From: Hyphomicrobiales bacterium
Lineage (GTDB): Bacteria > Pseudomonadota > Alphaproteobacteria > Rhizobiales > Xanthobacteraceae
Length of the DNA: 32,403 bases
Direction: 5' to 3'
Assembly (NCBI GenBank): GCA_026400425.1
Contig: JAPLPC010000482.1
Span: 1-32,403, forward strand
Shown: in pieces, positions 1-8,471 of the stretch
Layout: each line of letters opens with the position of its first letter
Numbering within the stretch: position 1 is the first letter of the stretch
Translations under genes and position numbers: made by a program
The notes under the pieces: model-generated
Told to the model about the DNA's origin: nothing
Seen by the model: only the letters and a program-made list of their open reading frames with translations
Database searches by the model: none

Positions 1-15
1 TCCCGGTGACAGTTC

Positions 16-50
16 TTTCCCGCCTGCGCAAAGCTTTCGCAGGCGGGAAA
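16..50 (-). terminator. Inverted repeat downstream of the ParA-like gene, probable terminator
   Basis: TTTCCCGCCTGCG(16-28) / CGCAGGCGGGAAA(38-50), 13-bp perfect stem, immediately after the minus-strand stop at 62. Confidence 0.6.
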
Positions 51-61
51 GGCTGGGACGC

Positions 62-817
62 TTACTGTTCGCCCGGCGTGCGTGCGCTGGGCTTGTCGTG
101 CACGATATCGGTCAGCTTGATGCGGTCGAATTCGCTCCAGACATTGGCCAGCCAATGCCGCACATAGCCGCGCAGTACGAAGGAGTAATTCGCTGCCTCG
201 TCGTTCGGCCCCTTGTTGGCGACGAATTTCAGGAACGGCACGTGGGAGACTTCGACCTGCTCATAGGCCATTTCGTTGAGCTTCGGGATCGTGATCTCGG
301 TGGCACCCTTGATCTTGTGGAAATACGAGTTGTAGGTCGCCTGATCCCATTCGAAGAAACTGGTATTGTTGATGAAGTTCTTCACCAGGATATACTTGGC
401 ACCGTCCATGAAGGCGGTCGTTTCGGCGATTTCGTCCAGCGAGGCGATCGAGGGGCCGAGGATATGGAACACCGCAAAGGTGATCTGGCCGGACTTCGCC
501 GCATCGAGGAAGCCGATGTCGCGCAGCGAGGCGAGGGCCGGGGACAACAGGCCTGCGCGGACGTCGATCACGGTGACGGACGGCGCAGCGGTATTCAGCG
601 TGTCGAAGATCTTCATCTGGTCCGAGGTGGTCGTCATATCGACGATCTCGGTGATGTCTGGGTGGAATCGCTTCAATGTTCCGCGTGGCGATTCGGTGTC
701 GAAGGCACGGGTGGCGACATTGTTGGCGCTGAAATAATCCAGAACGGTGCGCGACACCGTGGTCTTGCCGACCCCGCCTTTGTCCGCGCCGACGACGATC
801 ACTGCTGGCTTCGCCAT
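62..817 (-). CDS. ParA/MinD-like P-loop ATPase (orphan)
   Basis: N-terminal deviant Walker A GADKGGVGKTT; 251 aa; no ParB partner seen in the window. Confidence 0.75.
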   Translation of the reverse strand: MAKPAVIVVGADKGGVGKTTVSRTVLDYFSANNVATRAFDTESPRGTLKRFHPDITEIVDMTTTSDQMKIFDTLNTAAPSVTVIDVRAGLLSPALASLRDIGFLDAAKSGQITFAVFHILGPSIASLDEIAETTAFMDGAKYILVKNFINNTSFFEWDQATYNSYFHKIKGATEITIPKLNEMAYEQVEVSHVPFLKFVANKGPNDEAANYSFVLRGYVRHWLANVWSEFDRIKLTDIVHDKPSARTPGEQ

Positions 818-1117
818 GAACTTCCCTTAACTGCTCGAAATCCCCACGCGCGAGCGTGACTCGCGCGCCGCCACTGTAACCCATGGCTGCCCCGGGCGCG
901 AACATGGCAGAATGATCGGGAAATTCAATCGCCGGGTCGCGAAGGCGACGGAAACATTGGGTAATTTCTGGGCGGATCTGGCGTTCTCCACCTGTTGTCA
1001 CAGCGCGATCAGGTACCCCGGCGCGCACCGGCCAGCGGCTAAGGGGGCCCTCGGTCGAAGCCGGGCAACTGCGTAGAAGATCGGTTGTTGGGGACGTGGC
1101 AGGCGTTCAAAGGAGAA

Positions 1118-1145
1118 TGCCCTCTCTCGCATGCGAGAGAGGGCA
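1118..1145. repeat. 28-bp perfect palindrome, possible hairpin/terminator
   Basis: TGCCCTCTCTCGCATGCGAGAGAGGGCA, fully self-complementary, 28 bp beyond the stop of the 1173..1553 gene. Confidence 0.7.
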
Positions 1146-1172
1146 AGAGCGATATAGATCAATAGTGCGCAA

Positions 1173-1553
1173 TCAAGGCTTGGCGACGTGCCAGGCGCCG
1201 TTCAGGAAGCCGTCGCCATTGGTCTCGCCGGCGGCCATGTCCTTCTTGAAGGTGTAGAGCGGCTTGCCTTTGTAGGCCCACATCTTCTTGCCGTCGTCGC
1301 GCACCACGATGGTCATGTCGGCGGTCGGCTTGGCGTCGTCGGCGGCCATCAGCGCCGGCCAGTTTTCTGCGCACGGGCCGTTGCACATCGACTTGCCGCC
1401 GGCGTCCTTGTCGAAGGTGTAGAGCGTCATGCCCTTGGCATCGACGAACACTTTACCTTTCGCAGTGTCGGCGGTCTTGAGCATCTGCGCGGAGGCCGCC
1501 GATGCGGTGAAAACGATGGCCAGTGCCGCAGCGGCGGCGAATGATTTGATCAT
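1173..1553 (-). CDS. COG4315-type secreted repeat protein (predicted lipoprotein/periplasmic)
   Basis: Signal peptide MIKSFAAAAALAIVFTASAASAQ; two copies of a (M)xLYTFKKD-type repeat with C-x3-C and W residues. Confidence 0.7.
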   Translation of the reverse strand: MIKSFAAAAALAIVFTASAASAQMLKTADTAKGKVFVDAKGMTLYTFDKDAGGKSMCNGPCAENWPALMAADDAKPTADMTIVVRDDGKKMWAYKGKPLYTFKKDMAAGETNGDGFLNGAWHVAKP

Positions 1554-1676
1554 GAGCAGTACTCCCTGATGAACGATGCAACGCAGTCGCGTCAGGAGTA
1601 GGAACGCCGGGGGTGGATGATTATTCCCGCGCTCGCGATCATCCTGGAAATCGCCCTCTATCTGACGATTGAGAGG

Positions 1677-2642
1677 TCAGACAACCGCATCGCCCCAGTC
1701 GAGCTTGCGGAATTTGCCGTAGAGCGCCTTGTCGCGCTTCGGCGCAATGGCGGTGATCACACCGTCCGGCGTACAGAGTTTCGCCGTGATCGCGATCTTC
1801 GTCGTCACCGGCTGCGCCAGCACGCGCGAAGGCCGCTGTGCAACGGGCATGCGCGTCACGGCGAGGTAAATGAATTTCTCGTCCTCATAGGGAAGTTCTG
1901 CGGATTTAAGTTGTTTATGCACGCGGGAGCGCTGCAGCCGCTGGCTGAAATGGCACCAGTCCGGCTTCATCAGCGGACATGCCGCGTCATGCGGGCAGGG
2001 CGCGATCACATGCGCGCCAGCCTCGATGAGCTGTGTGCGGGCATCGAGGATGCGAGCGTATCCGGCCGGCGTGCCGGGCTCGACGATGACCAGTGTGTCG
2101 TTCGTCTTGGCCCACATCGCGGCGACCAGTCTTGCGCGTGCGATGTCGGTGAGTTCGTTGATGACGTAGCTGGCGATGACGAGATCGGCGGAAGGCGCCT
2201 GGGCGATGGTCGCATCGCCATCGCCGAGCGTGTAGGCGATGCTGCGATCGTTGTCGCGCGCCAGCTCCATTGCCAGCGCGCGGAGCGCCGGGTTTGCATC
2301 AAGCAGAGCAAACGAGGCCAGAGATTCGAACGCTTCCGCGCAGGCCCATGTCGCGGTACCCGGGCCGGCGCCGCAATCGAGCAGCGAACGAGGCGCGAAA
2401 TCCGGCCGGATCTCCTGCAGCGCATTGAGGCTGGCGATGACGGCCGCATAGGTCGCGGGCATGCGCGCGAGCGCATAGGCCAGCGCGTCGCTTTCCGTGC
2501 GGATAGCTGTTGAGCCGCCGCCGGCGCGATAGGTTTTGGAGATGGTGTCGGAACGCTGAGCGGCATCGCTGCGCGACACGCCATGCAGGCGCACGGCGAG
2601 GGCGGCGGAGATCGATGCGGGCAGATCTGGCGAGGTGGCCAT
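1677..2642 (-). CDS. Small ribosomal subunit Rsm22-like methyltransferase
   Basis: SAM-binding LLDCGAGPGTATWA; C-terminal CPHDAACPLMKPDWCHFSQR typical of Rsm22/METTL17. ATG at 2642 (MATSPDLPAS) preferred over the ORF-track start at 2801, which lies in a palindromic repeat. Confidence 0.8.
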   Translation of the reverse strand: MATSPDLPASISAALAVRLHGVSRSDAAQRSDTISKTYRAGGGSTAIRTESDALAYALARMPATYAAVIASLNALQEIRPDFAPRSLLDCGAGPGTATWACAEAFESLASFALLDANPALRALAMELARDNDRSIAYTLGDGDATIAQAPSADLVIASYVINELTDIARARLVAAMWAKTNDTLVIVEPGTPAGYARILDARTQLIEAGAHVIAPCPHDAACPLMKPDWCHFSQRLQRSRVHKQLKSAELPYEDEKFIYLAVTRMPVAQRPSRVLAQPVTTKIAITAKLCTPDGVITAIAPKRDKALYGKFRKLDWGDAVV

Positions 2643-2665
2643 CTTTACAGCGACGCTCCTCTGAT

Positions 2666-2811
2666 CCCTCCCCGGAGCGAAGCGAATGGGGAGGGTGGAT
2701 CGAACGCGCAGCGTTCGAGACGGGTGGGGTGGTGCCACAAACGCCGACGTCACGTGGGGCACCCCCCACCCGGTCGGCCTTCGGCCGCCCACCCTCCCCA
2801 CAAGGGGAGGG
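2666..2811. repeat. Composite intergenic palindromic (REP-like) element
   Basis: CCCTCCCC...GGGGAGGG plus GGGTGGGG...CCCCACCC and CCCTCCCCacaaGGGGAGGG (2792-2811); two inverted half-elements between smc and the Rsm22-like gene. Confidence 0.65.
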
Positions 2812-2821
2812 TAAACGGAGC

Positions 2822-5800
2822 TTACGCCACTTCCTGGTCGAGGATCTTCACTGCGTTTTCGAGATCCACCGACACCAGCTGCGACACGCCGCGTTCCGCC
2901 ATGGTCACACCATACAGGCGATGCATGCGGGCCATGGTGATCGGATTATGCGTGATGGTGATGAAGCGCGTTTCGGTGGTCGCGATCATTTCGTGCAACA
3001 GGCTGCAGAACCGCTCGACATTGTGGTCGTCCAGCGGCGCGTCGACTTCGTCCAACACGCAGATCGGCGACGGGTTGGTCAGGAACACCGCGAAAATCAG
3101 GGCCAGCGCGGTCAGCGCCTGCTCGCCGCCCGACAGCAGCGACAGCGACTGCGGCTTCTTGCCCGGCGGCTTGGCGATGATGTCGAGGCCGGCTTCGAGC
3201 GGATCGTCGCTCTCGATCAGCTTCAGCTCGGCTTCGCCGCCGCCGAACAGTTCGACGAACATCCGCTTGAAGTGACCATTGACCACTTCGAACGACGTCA
3301 TCAGCCGCTCGCGTGCTTCCTTGTTCAGGCTCTGGATGCCGGTGCGCAGCTTCTTGATCGCTTCGACCAGATCGTCGCGCTCGGTGGCGAGATTGTTGTG
3401 CGAGCCCTCGATCTCGTTGAGCTCTTCCTCGGCGCGCAGATTGACGGCGCCGAGCCGCTCGCGGTCGCGCCGCATCTTCTCCAGCTCGACTTCCACCTCG
3501 TGCAGATCGGGCAGCTTGTCGTCCTGGCGCACTTCGGCCATGGCCGCGACGCCGTCCGGCTCCACTTCCAGCATGTCGCGGATTTCGCGCTCGATGTCTT
3601 CGAGGCGGCGTTTGCCGCTTTCCATCCGCTCTTCGGAACGCGCACAGGCCTCGCGCGCCTGCGACAGGAACTCGATCGAGGTGCGAGCCTCGCGGTCGGT
3701 CTCGCGCATCATGTTCTCGGCCGCCTGCAACGCATTGGCCGCGAGCTGTCGCGCCTGCTCGGCATTCTCGACTTCCGAGATCAGCGCGCGGCGCTTCTGC
3801 AGGAACAGCGCCGGGGCGTCTTCCAGCTCTTCGCGCTCGCGCAGCAGTTCGGCCTGCCGCGAGGCTACCGTCTCGATCTGCGATGCGGCCGAAGACTTGC
3901 GGTTCTGCCAGTCGGCGCGCTCGGCGATGATCGCCTGCAGGCGGCGATCGGCGAGCTCTGCCTCGCGAGCCAGCGCCTGCGCCTCGGCGCGCACCTGGGC
4001 GGCGGCACGGCGATGGCCGTCGATCTCGGTGCGCACATCCGACAGCTTGGCTTCGGCCTCGGCAGTGTCAGGCAGCTGCTCCAGCGCCATATGCGCGGAT
4101 TCGAGCCCGGCTTCCGCTTCCATGCGATCGTTGGAGAGGCGCGATTGCGCTTCGGTCAGCGTTGCGCGGCGCGCCGCGTGGCGGTTGATCTCGCGCTCGG
4201 CATTGGCATGACGTTCGCGGGCCTGATCGACGTCGCGACGGGCGTTGCGCAGCGCGTCGCGCGATGCGCCTTCGGCCGATGCCGCAGTTTTCAGCGCAGC
4301 TTCGGCGCTGTCCAGCGCTTCGCGCTTGGCGATGGCGTCGAGCTTGGCGTTTTCCAGATCGGCTTCGATATCAGTGAGGCGGGCGCGTTCGGCGAGGCGA
4401 CGCGCAGCACCGGTCGGCGCATGCGCACCGGCGACAAAGCCGTCCCAGCGCCAGACGTCACCTTCCAGCGTGACCAGACGCTGGCCGGTCTTGAGCTGCG
4501 CGACGAGGGCGGCGCCCTGGTCCTTGGTGACGATGCCGATCTGCTTCAGGCGGCGCTGCAGCTCCGGCGGCGCGGTGACATGCTGCGCCAGCGATTCCAC
4601 GCCGTCCGGCAGCACCGGATCGTCGGCGGGCAGGCCGGCATCGGTCCAGCGCATCGGCGCAGAGGGATCGACGGGGGCATCGAGATCGTCGCCGAGCACG
4701 GCGCCGATGGCCTTTTCATAGCCCTTGGTGACGCTGACGCCGTCGATGATCGGCGGCCACAGATTCTTGGTCTCGCCGTTGAGAATCTTCGAAATCGTGC
4801 GCGCTTCGGTCTCGAGGCGCTGCACCTTCTTGTCGGCTTCGGTCAGCGGCGCGCGCGAGGCTTCCAGCGTCTGCCGGGCGGCCACATGCGCGGTCTCGTT
4901 GTCGCTGACGGCAGTTTCGGCGTGCAGCAGGATTTCCTGCGCGGTCTCCATCAGGGCTGCGAGTTCGTCGAGATCGCCGAAGCCGGAGGTCTGCGCCGTC
5001 AGCGCATCGATCTCGCTCTCGACGCGGCGGATCTCTTCGGAGAGGCGCGTCAGTCGATCGGCCTGGCTGCGCACGTTGGACTGCAGCTGGTTGCGCTTCG
5101 CCGTCATGTCGGCATGCGCGGTGGTGAGTTCGGTGAATGTGCGCTCGGCCGCAGCCAGCACCTGCTCAGCCTCGGAGACGCGGTCATCGACGCCGCCACG
5201 CAGCTCGACGCGCTGCATGATCTCCTCTTTGAGCATCTCGTCTTCTTCGTCGAGCCGCAGCAGCGCGAATTCGGCGTCTTCCGACTGCTTCATTTCGCGG
5301 GCGACGTCGGCCTCGAACTGGTTGAGGCGGCGATCGAGCTCAGCCGCCCGCTCCTTGGCGCGCACTTCTTCGCGGTCCAGCAGATCGCGGGCATTGGTCA
5401 GGCGTTGCAGCCCGGCTGCGGCCGCAGCTTCCGCCTCGCGCATCGCTGGCAGCTCACTGGCGCGGATCGCCTGGATGCGCGCCGATTCGCCCTGGATGCG
5501 TGTCGCTTCGGCGAGTTCGAGCACGTTGCGGTCATGGGTCGATGCAGCATCGGCATTGTCCGCATGCGCCTGGATCCAGCGCAGATGAAACAGCATGGCC
5601 TCGGCCTTGCGCACCTTGGCGGCCACTTCGCGGAAGCGTGTGGCCTGGCGCGCCTGCTTCTTCAGGCCTTCCATCTGGCCGGACAACTGCCCGATCACGT
5701 CCTCGACGCGGGTTAGGTTGGTCTCGGCCGCCTTGAGGCGCAGCTCGGCCTCGTGGCGGCGCGCATGCAGGCCGGCAACGCCGGCGGCGTCCTCCAGCAC

Positions 5801-6286
5801 CCGGCGGCGCGCTTCCGGCTTGGCCTGGATGATTTCGCCGATCTTGCCCTGGTGAACCAGTGCCGGCGAGCGCGCGCCGGTGGCGGCGTCGGCGAACAGG
5901 ATCTGGACGTCGCGGGCGCGGACGTCGCGACCATTGATGCGATAATTCGAGCCGTTGTCGCGCTCGATGCGGCGAGTGATTTCCAGCACTTCGGAATCGT
6001 TGACCATGGCCGGCGCGGTGCGGTCGGCATTATCGATGGTCATCGTCACTTCGGCATGGTTGCGCGAGGCGCGGTTGCCGGAGCCGGCGAAGATCACGGC
6101 TTCCATGTCAGTGGCGCGCAGCGACTTGTGCGACGTCTCGCCCATCGCCCAGCGCAGCGCCTCGACGAGGTTCGACTTGCCGCAGCCATTGGGACCGACG
6201 ACGCCGGTGAGGCCGGGCTCGATCATGAAGTCGGTCGGTTCGACGAACGACTTGAAGCCGTTCAGGCGCAGGCGCGTGAGTTTCAT
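2822..6286 (-). CDS. smc: Chromosome segregation protein SMC
   Basis: 1154 aa; N-terminal LNGFKSFVEP, Walker A GPNGCGKSN, long coiled coil, hinge region, C-terminal LLSGGEQALTALALIFA and Walker B CVLDEVDAPLDD. Confidence 0.95.
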   Translation of the reverse strand: MKLTRLRLNGFKSFVEPTDFMIEPGLTGVVGPNGCGKSNLVEALRWAMGETSHKSLRATDMEAVIFAGSGNRASRNHAEVTMTIDNADRTAPAMVNDSEVLEITRRIERDNGSNYRINGRDVRARDVQILFADAATGARSPALVHQGKIGEIIQAKPEARRRVLEDAAGVAGLHARRHEAELRLKAAETNLTRVEDVIGQLSGQMEGLKKQARQATRFREVAAKVRKAEAMLFHLRWIQAHADNADAASTHDRNVLELAEATRIQGESARIQAIRASELPAMREAEAAAAAGLQRLTNARDLLDREEVRAKERAAELDRRLNQFEADVAREMKQSEDAEFALLRLDEEDEMLKEEIMQRVELRGGVDDRVSEAEQVLAAAERTFTELTTAHADMTAKRNQLQSNVRSQADRLTRLSEEIRRVESEIDALTAQTSGFGDLDELAALMETAQEILLHAETAVSDNETAHVAARQTLEASRAPLTEADKKVQRLETEARTISKILNGETKNLWPPIIDGVSVTKGYEKAIGAVLGDDLDAPVDPSAPMRWTDAGLPADDPVLPDGVESLAQHVTAPPELQRRLKQIGIVTKDQGAALVAQLKTGQRLVTLEGDVWRWDGFVAGAHAPTGAARRLAERARLTDIEADLENAKLDAIAKREALDSAEAALKTAASAEGASRDALRNARRDVDQARERHANAEREINRHAARRATLTEAQSRLSNDRMEAEAGLESAHMALEQLPDTAEAEAKLSDVRTEIDGHRRAAAQVRAEAQALAREAELADRRLQAIIAERADWQNRKSSAASQIETVASRQAELLREREELEDAPALFLQKRRALISEVENAEQARQLAANALQAAENMMRETDREARTSIEFLSQAREACARSEERMESGKRRLEDIEREIRDMLEVEPDGVAAMAEVRQDDKLPDLHEVEVELEKMRRDRERLGAVNLRAEEELNEIEGSHNNLATERDDLVEAIKKLRTGIQSLNKEARERLMTSFEVVNGHFKRMFVELFGGGEAELKLIESDDPLEAGLDIIAKPPGKKPQSLSLLSGGEQALTALALIFAVFLTNPSPICVLDEVDAPLDDHNVERFCSLLHEMIATTETRFITITHNPITMARMHRLYGVTMAERGVSQLVSVDLENAVKILDQEVA

Positions 6287-6533
6287 GGACAGGGTACTCT
6301 AGTTCAGGCCAGTCACCGGCAATGCGAATCCCCAGCGCAAACAGTACCATAAAGGCACCGCCCGCGCGCCCCGGGACTCACGGGCACGGCTGTCAATTGA
6401 GCCCGACAATGGCGAGACGAGGGCAGTGGGGCAACGGCGGAACCCGGGTTGTCCCAAGGGTTTTGCGGGGGATAAGGGGCGGGGAGGGTGGGGGAAGGGC
6501 TTGTTTTGTAGGAGGGTTATGAAGTCCGGCGGA

Positions 6534-6725
6534 TCAGCCAATGCCCGAGTAGGCTTGAGCAATGCTGAGCGAAACCGATAGGCATCCTTCAATTGCTTCG
6601 CGCAGATTGACCATCAACTCGTCCATGGACTCGCCCTGGCTGGCGCAGCCGGGCATGGCTGGGACCTCTGCCCAGTACCCGCCTTCCTCGGCGTCATGCA
6701 CGATGATCTTGATCTGCATGGTCAT
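6534..6725 (-). CDS. HicB-family antitoxin-like protein (orphan)
   Basis: 63 aa; IKIIVHDAEEGGYWAEVPAMPGCASQGESMDELMVNLREAIEGCL is a HicB partial RNase H fold signature; no adjacent HicA ORF. Confidence 0.75.
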   Translation of the reverse strand: MTMQIKIIVHDAEEGGYWAEVPAMPGCASQGESMDELMVNLREAIEGCLSVSLSIAQAYSGIG

Positions 6726-6758
6726 CTTCTAATTCAAAGAGCGTGGATCGTATTTGAG

Positions 6759-7103
6759 TTACTTCGGCGTCGCCGCCACGAGCCAGCCGAGCCGCGACAT
6801 GATCGTCAGAACTGCGACTGTCACAGCAAGCCCACCGCTGATCCACCAGCCGATATAGCCTTTGCTCGGCAGATGAGCGATCCGCTCCACGACGGTGGCT
6901 TGGCCGACCTTGAGTTCGGATATGTCCTTGCCGGCGTCCTTGATGACGCTTTTCATCTCGGTGATATCGCTCCTGATATGAGCGACGTCGGCTTCAAGAC
7001 GGGCGACGCGGGCTTCGATCATGGCGTCGAATGTGCTCCCCCTGCCGGGCGGCTGCAAGGGCGGCGCCGGGCGTGCGGCGTGTTGGTCGGAATCGTCCGG
7101 CAT
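6759..7103 (-). CDS. Hypothetical coiled-coil protein with C-terminal transmembrane segment (XhlA-like topology)
   Basis: 114 aa; ARVARLEADVAHIRSDITEMKSVIKD coiled coil then GWWISGGLAVTVAVLTIMSRL TM helix. Confidence 0.55.
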   Translation of the reverse strand: MPDDSDQHAARPAPPLQPPGRGSTFDAMIEARVARLEADVAHIRSDITEMKSVIKDAGKDISELKVGQATVVERIAHLPSKGYIGWWISGGLAVTVAVLTIMSRLGWLVAATPK

Positions 7104-7215
7104 GCAATCTCCCCATCACGCGAGATTAGCGCCTCATGAGAGTCGCACAATCTAAAGTAGATTTCGCGGTTGTGCGGAATTCGACTTTTCCTGTTTGCCT
7201 CGGCTCCTGATGTGG

Positions 7216-7243
7216 ATATACGATACATATATGAATCGTATAT
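7216..7243. promoter_or_regulatory. 28-bp near-perfect palindrome upstream of the ParD-like gene, candidate operator
   Basis: ATATACGAT-A-CATATATG-A-ATCGTATAT; only one mismatched position pair (7225/7234); ends 9 nt before the ATG at 7253. Confidence 0.7.
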
Positions 7244-7252
7244 GGAGCCCCC

Positions 7253-7465
7253 ATGGGCATCGTGAGCATCGACGACGATTTGCATGAGCAACTGCGCAAG
7301 GCGACCAAGGTGTCGTGCCGATCGATCAATGCGCAGGCGGCTTACTGGATCAAGATCGGGATGCTCTGCGAGGCCAATCCCGCGCTGTCGTTCACCGAGA
7401 TCCTTGCGCGCGAGATGAGTGCTGCGGGCGTGGCGACGCCGTCGCTGGTGGCGACTGCGGCATGA
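7253..7465 (+). CDS. ParD-like ribbon-helix-helix antitoxin-family protein
   Basis: 70 aa; MGIVSIDDDLHEQLRKATKVSCRSINAQAAYWIKIGMLCEANPALSF matches ParD-like antitoxin family character; GGAG 5 nt upstream of ATG. Confidence 0.75.
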   Translation: MGIVSIDDDLHEQLRKATKVSCRSINAQAAYWIKIGMLCEANPALSFTEILAREMSAAGVATPSLVATAA

Positions 7466-8223
7466 CCAAGAAGCCTGAGGAACTGGCGCTGCTGGCAGAA
7501 TCCGGCCGGCTCCTGGCATCGGTGTTTGCGCTGCTGGATCGCACGGAGCTGGTCGGCCGCTCGACGCTCGCCATCAATGACATGGTCGAGCGCTTCATCA
7601 CCCAGGATCTGGCGGCGCGGCCGGCGAGCAAGGGGCAGTATGGCTTTGCATTCGTGCTCAATGCCTCGATCAACGAGGTGGTCTGCCACGGCATTCCCTC
7701 CAGTGCAGATGTGCTGAAGGAGGGCGACATCGTCAACTTCGACATCACGCTGGAGAAGAACGGCTATATCGCCGATAGCAGCAAGACCTATTGCGTGGGC
7801 GCGGTGAACACCGCCGCGAAGCGGCTGGTCGAGGCCACCTATGAGGCCATGTGGCAGGGTATCCGCGCGGTGCGGCCGGGCGCGCGGCTCGGCGATATCG
7901 GCTTTGCCATCGAGCGCCACGCCAAGCGCTGCGGCTATTCGGTGGTGCGCGATTATTGCGGCCACGGCATCGGCCGCGAGATGCATGAGGCGCCGCAGGT
8001 GATGCATTTCGGCAAGCCGAACACCGGGCTCACGTTGCGCGAGGGCATGGTGTTCACCATCGAGCCGATGCTCAATCGCGGCCGCGCCAAGGTCCGCACC
8101 GAGGATGACGGCTGGACTGTCGTGACCGACGACGGTTCGCTGTCGGCGCAGTTCGAGCACACGGTAGCGGTGACGGCAAAGGGCGTGAAGGTGCTGACAT
8201 TGCGGCCGGATGAGCGACGTTGA
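7462..8223 (+). CDS. map: Methionine aminopeptidase, type I
   Basis: Starts MTKKPEELALLAESGRLLA; metal ligands preserved (VNFDIT, IADSSK, CGHGIG, TIEPM, QFEHT); ATGA overlap with the preceding gene. Confidence 0.92.
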   Translation: MTKKPEELALLAESGRLLASVFALLDRTELVGRSTLAINDMVERFITQDLAARPASKGQYGFAFVLNASINEVVCHGIPSSADVLKEGDIVNFDITLEKNGYIADSSKTYCVGAVNTAAKRLVEATYEAMWQGIRAVRPGARLGDIGFAIERHAKRCGYSVVRDYCGHGIGREMHEAPQVMHFGKPNTGLTLREGMVFTIEPMLNRGRAKVRTEDDGWTVVTDDGSLSAQFEHTVAVTAKGVKVLTLRPDERR

Positions 8224-8262
8224 AGAAGGCGCGTCCGGTGACGTCAGGTTCCGATGCCAGCG

Positions 8263-8376
8263 CTAGATATCGCGCGCCACGCTGTCGGGCCGCGATTGCT
8301 GCGGCGCGCAGAGGGCGGCGATGCACAGGGCCACAAAAGCCAGGCCGATGAAATTCACGACGAGATTTTCAAACAT
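8263..8376 (-). CDS. 37-aa small predicted membrane protein (absent from supplied ORF track)
   Basis: MFENLVVNFIGLAFVALCIAALCAPQQSRPDSVARDI*; perfect AGGAGGT Shine-Dalgarno 5 nt upstream (TTTCAGGAGGTGCTCATG on the minus strand). Confidence 0.6.
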   Translation of the reverse strand: MFENLVVNFIGLAFVALCIAALCAPQQSRPDSVARDI

Positions 8377-8383
8377 GAGCACC

Positions 8384-8401
8384 TCCTGAAATATTTCAGG
8401 A
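8384..8401. promoter_or_regulatory. 18-bp perfect palindrome overlapping the Shine-Dalgarno of the 37-aa ORF
   Basis: TCCTGAAATATTTCAGGA, self-complementary throughout. Confidence 0.6.
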
Positions 8402-8471
8402 CAATGCAAAGGCAGCGCTTAATCACTTCTTAAGCGGGCTTACCGAGCCGTTACCATGGTTAATTCCGGCG

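Noticed and set aside
2510-5716. 1068-aa plus-strand ORF antisense to smc
   Set aside because: High-GC antisense frame to a well-supported smc gene; composition is Arg/Gly/His/Leu-rich shadow translation with no domain motif.
7342-8160. 272-aa minus-strand ORF over map
   Set aside because: Antisense shadow of a metal-ligand-complete methionine aminopeptidase.
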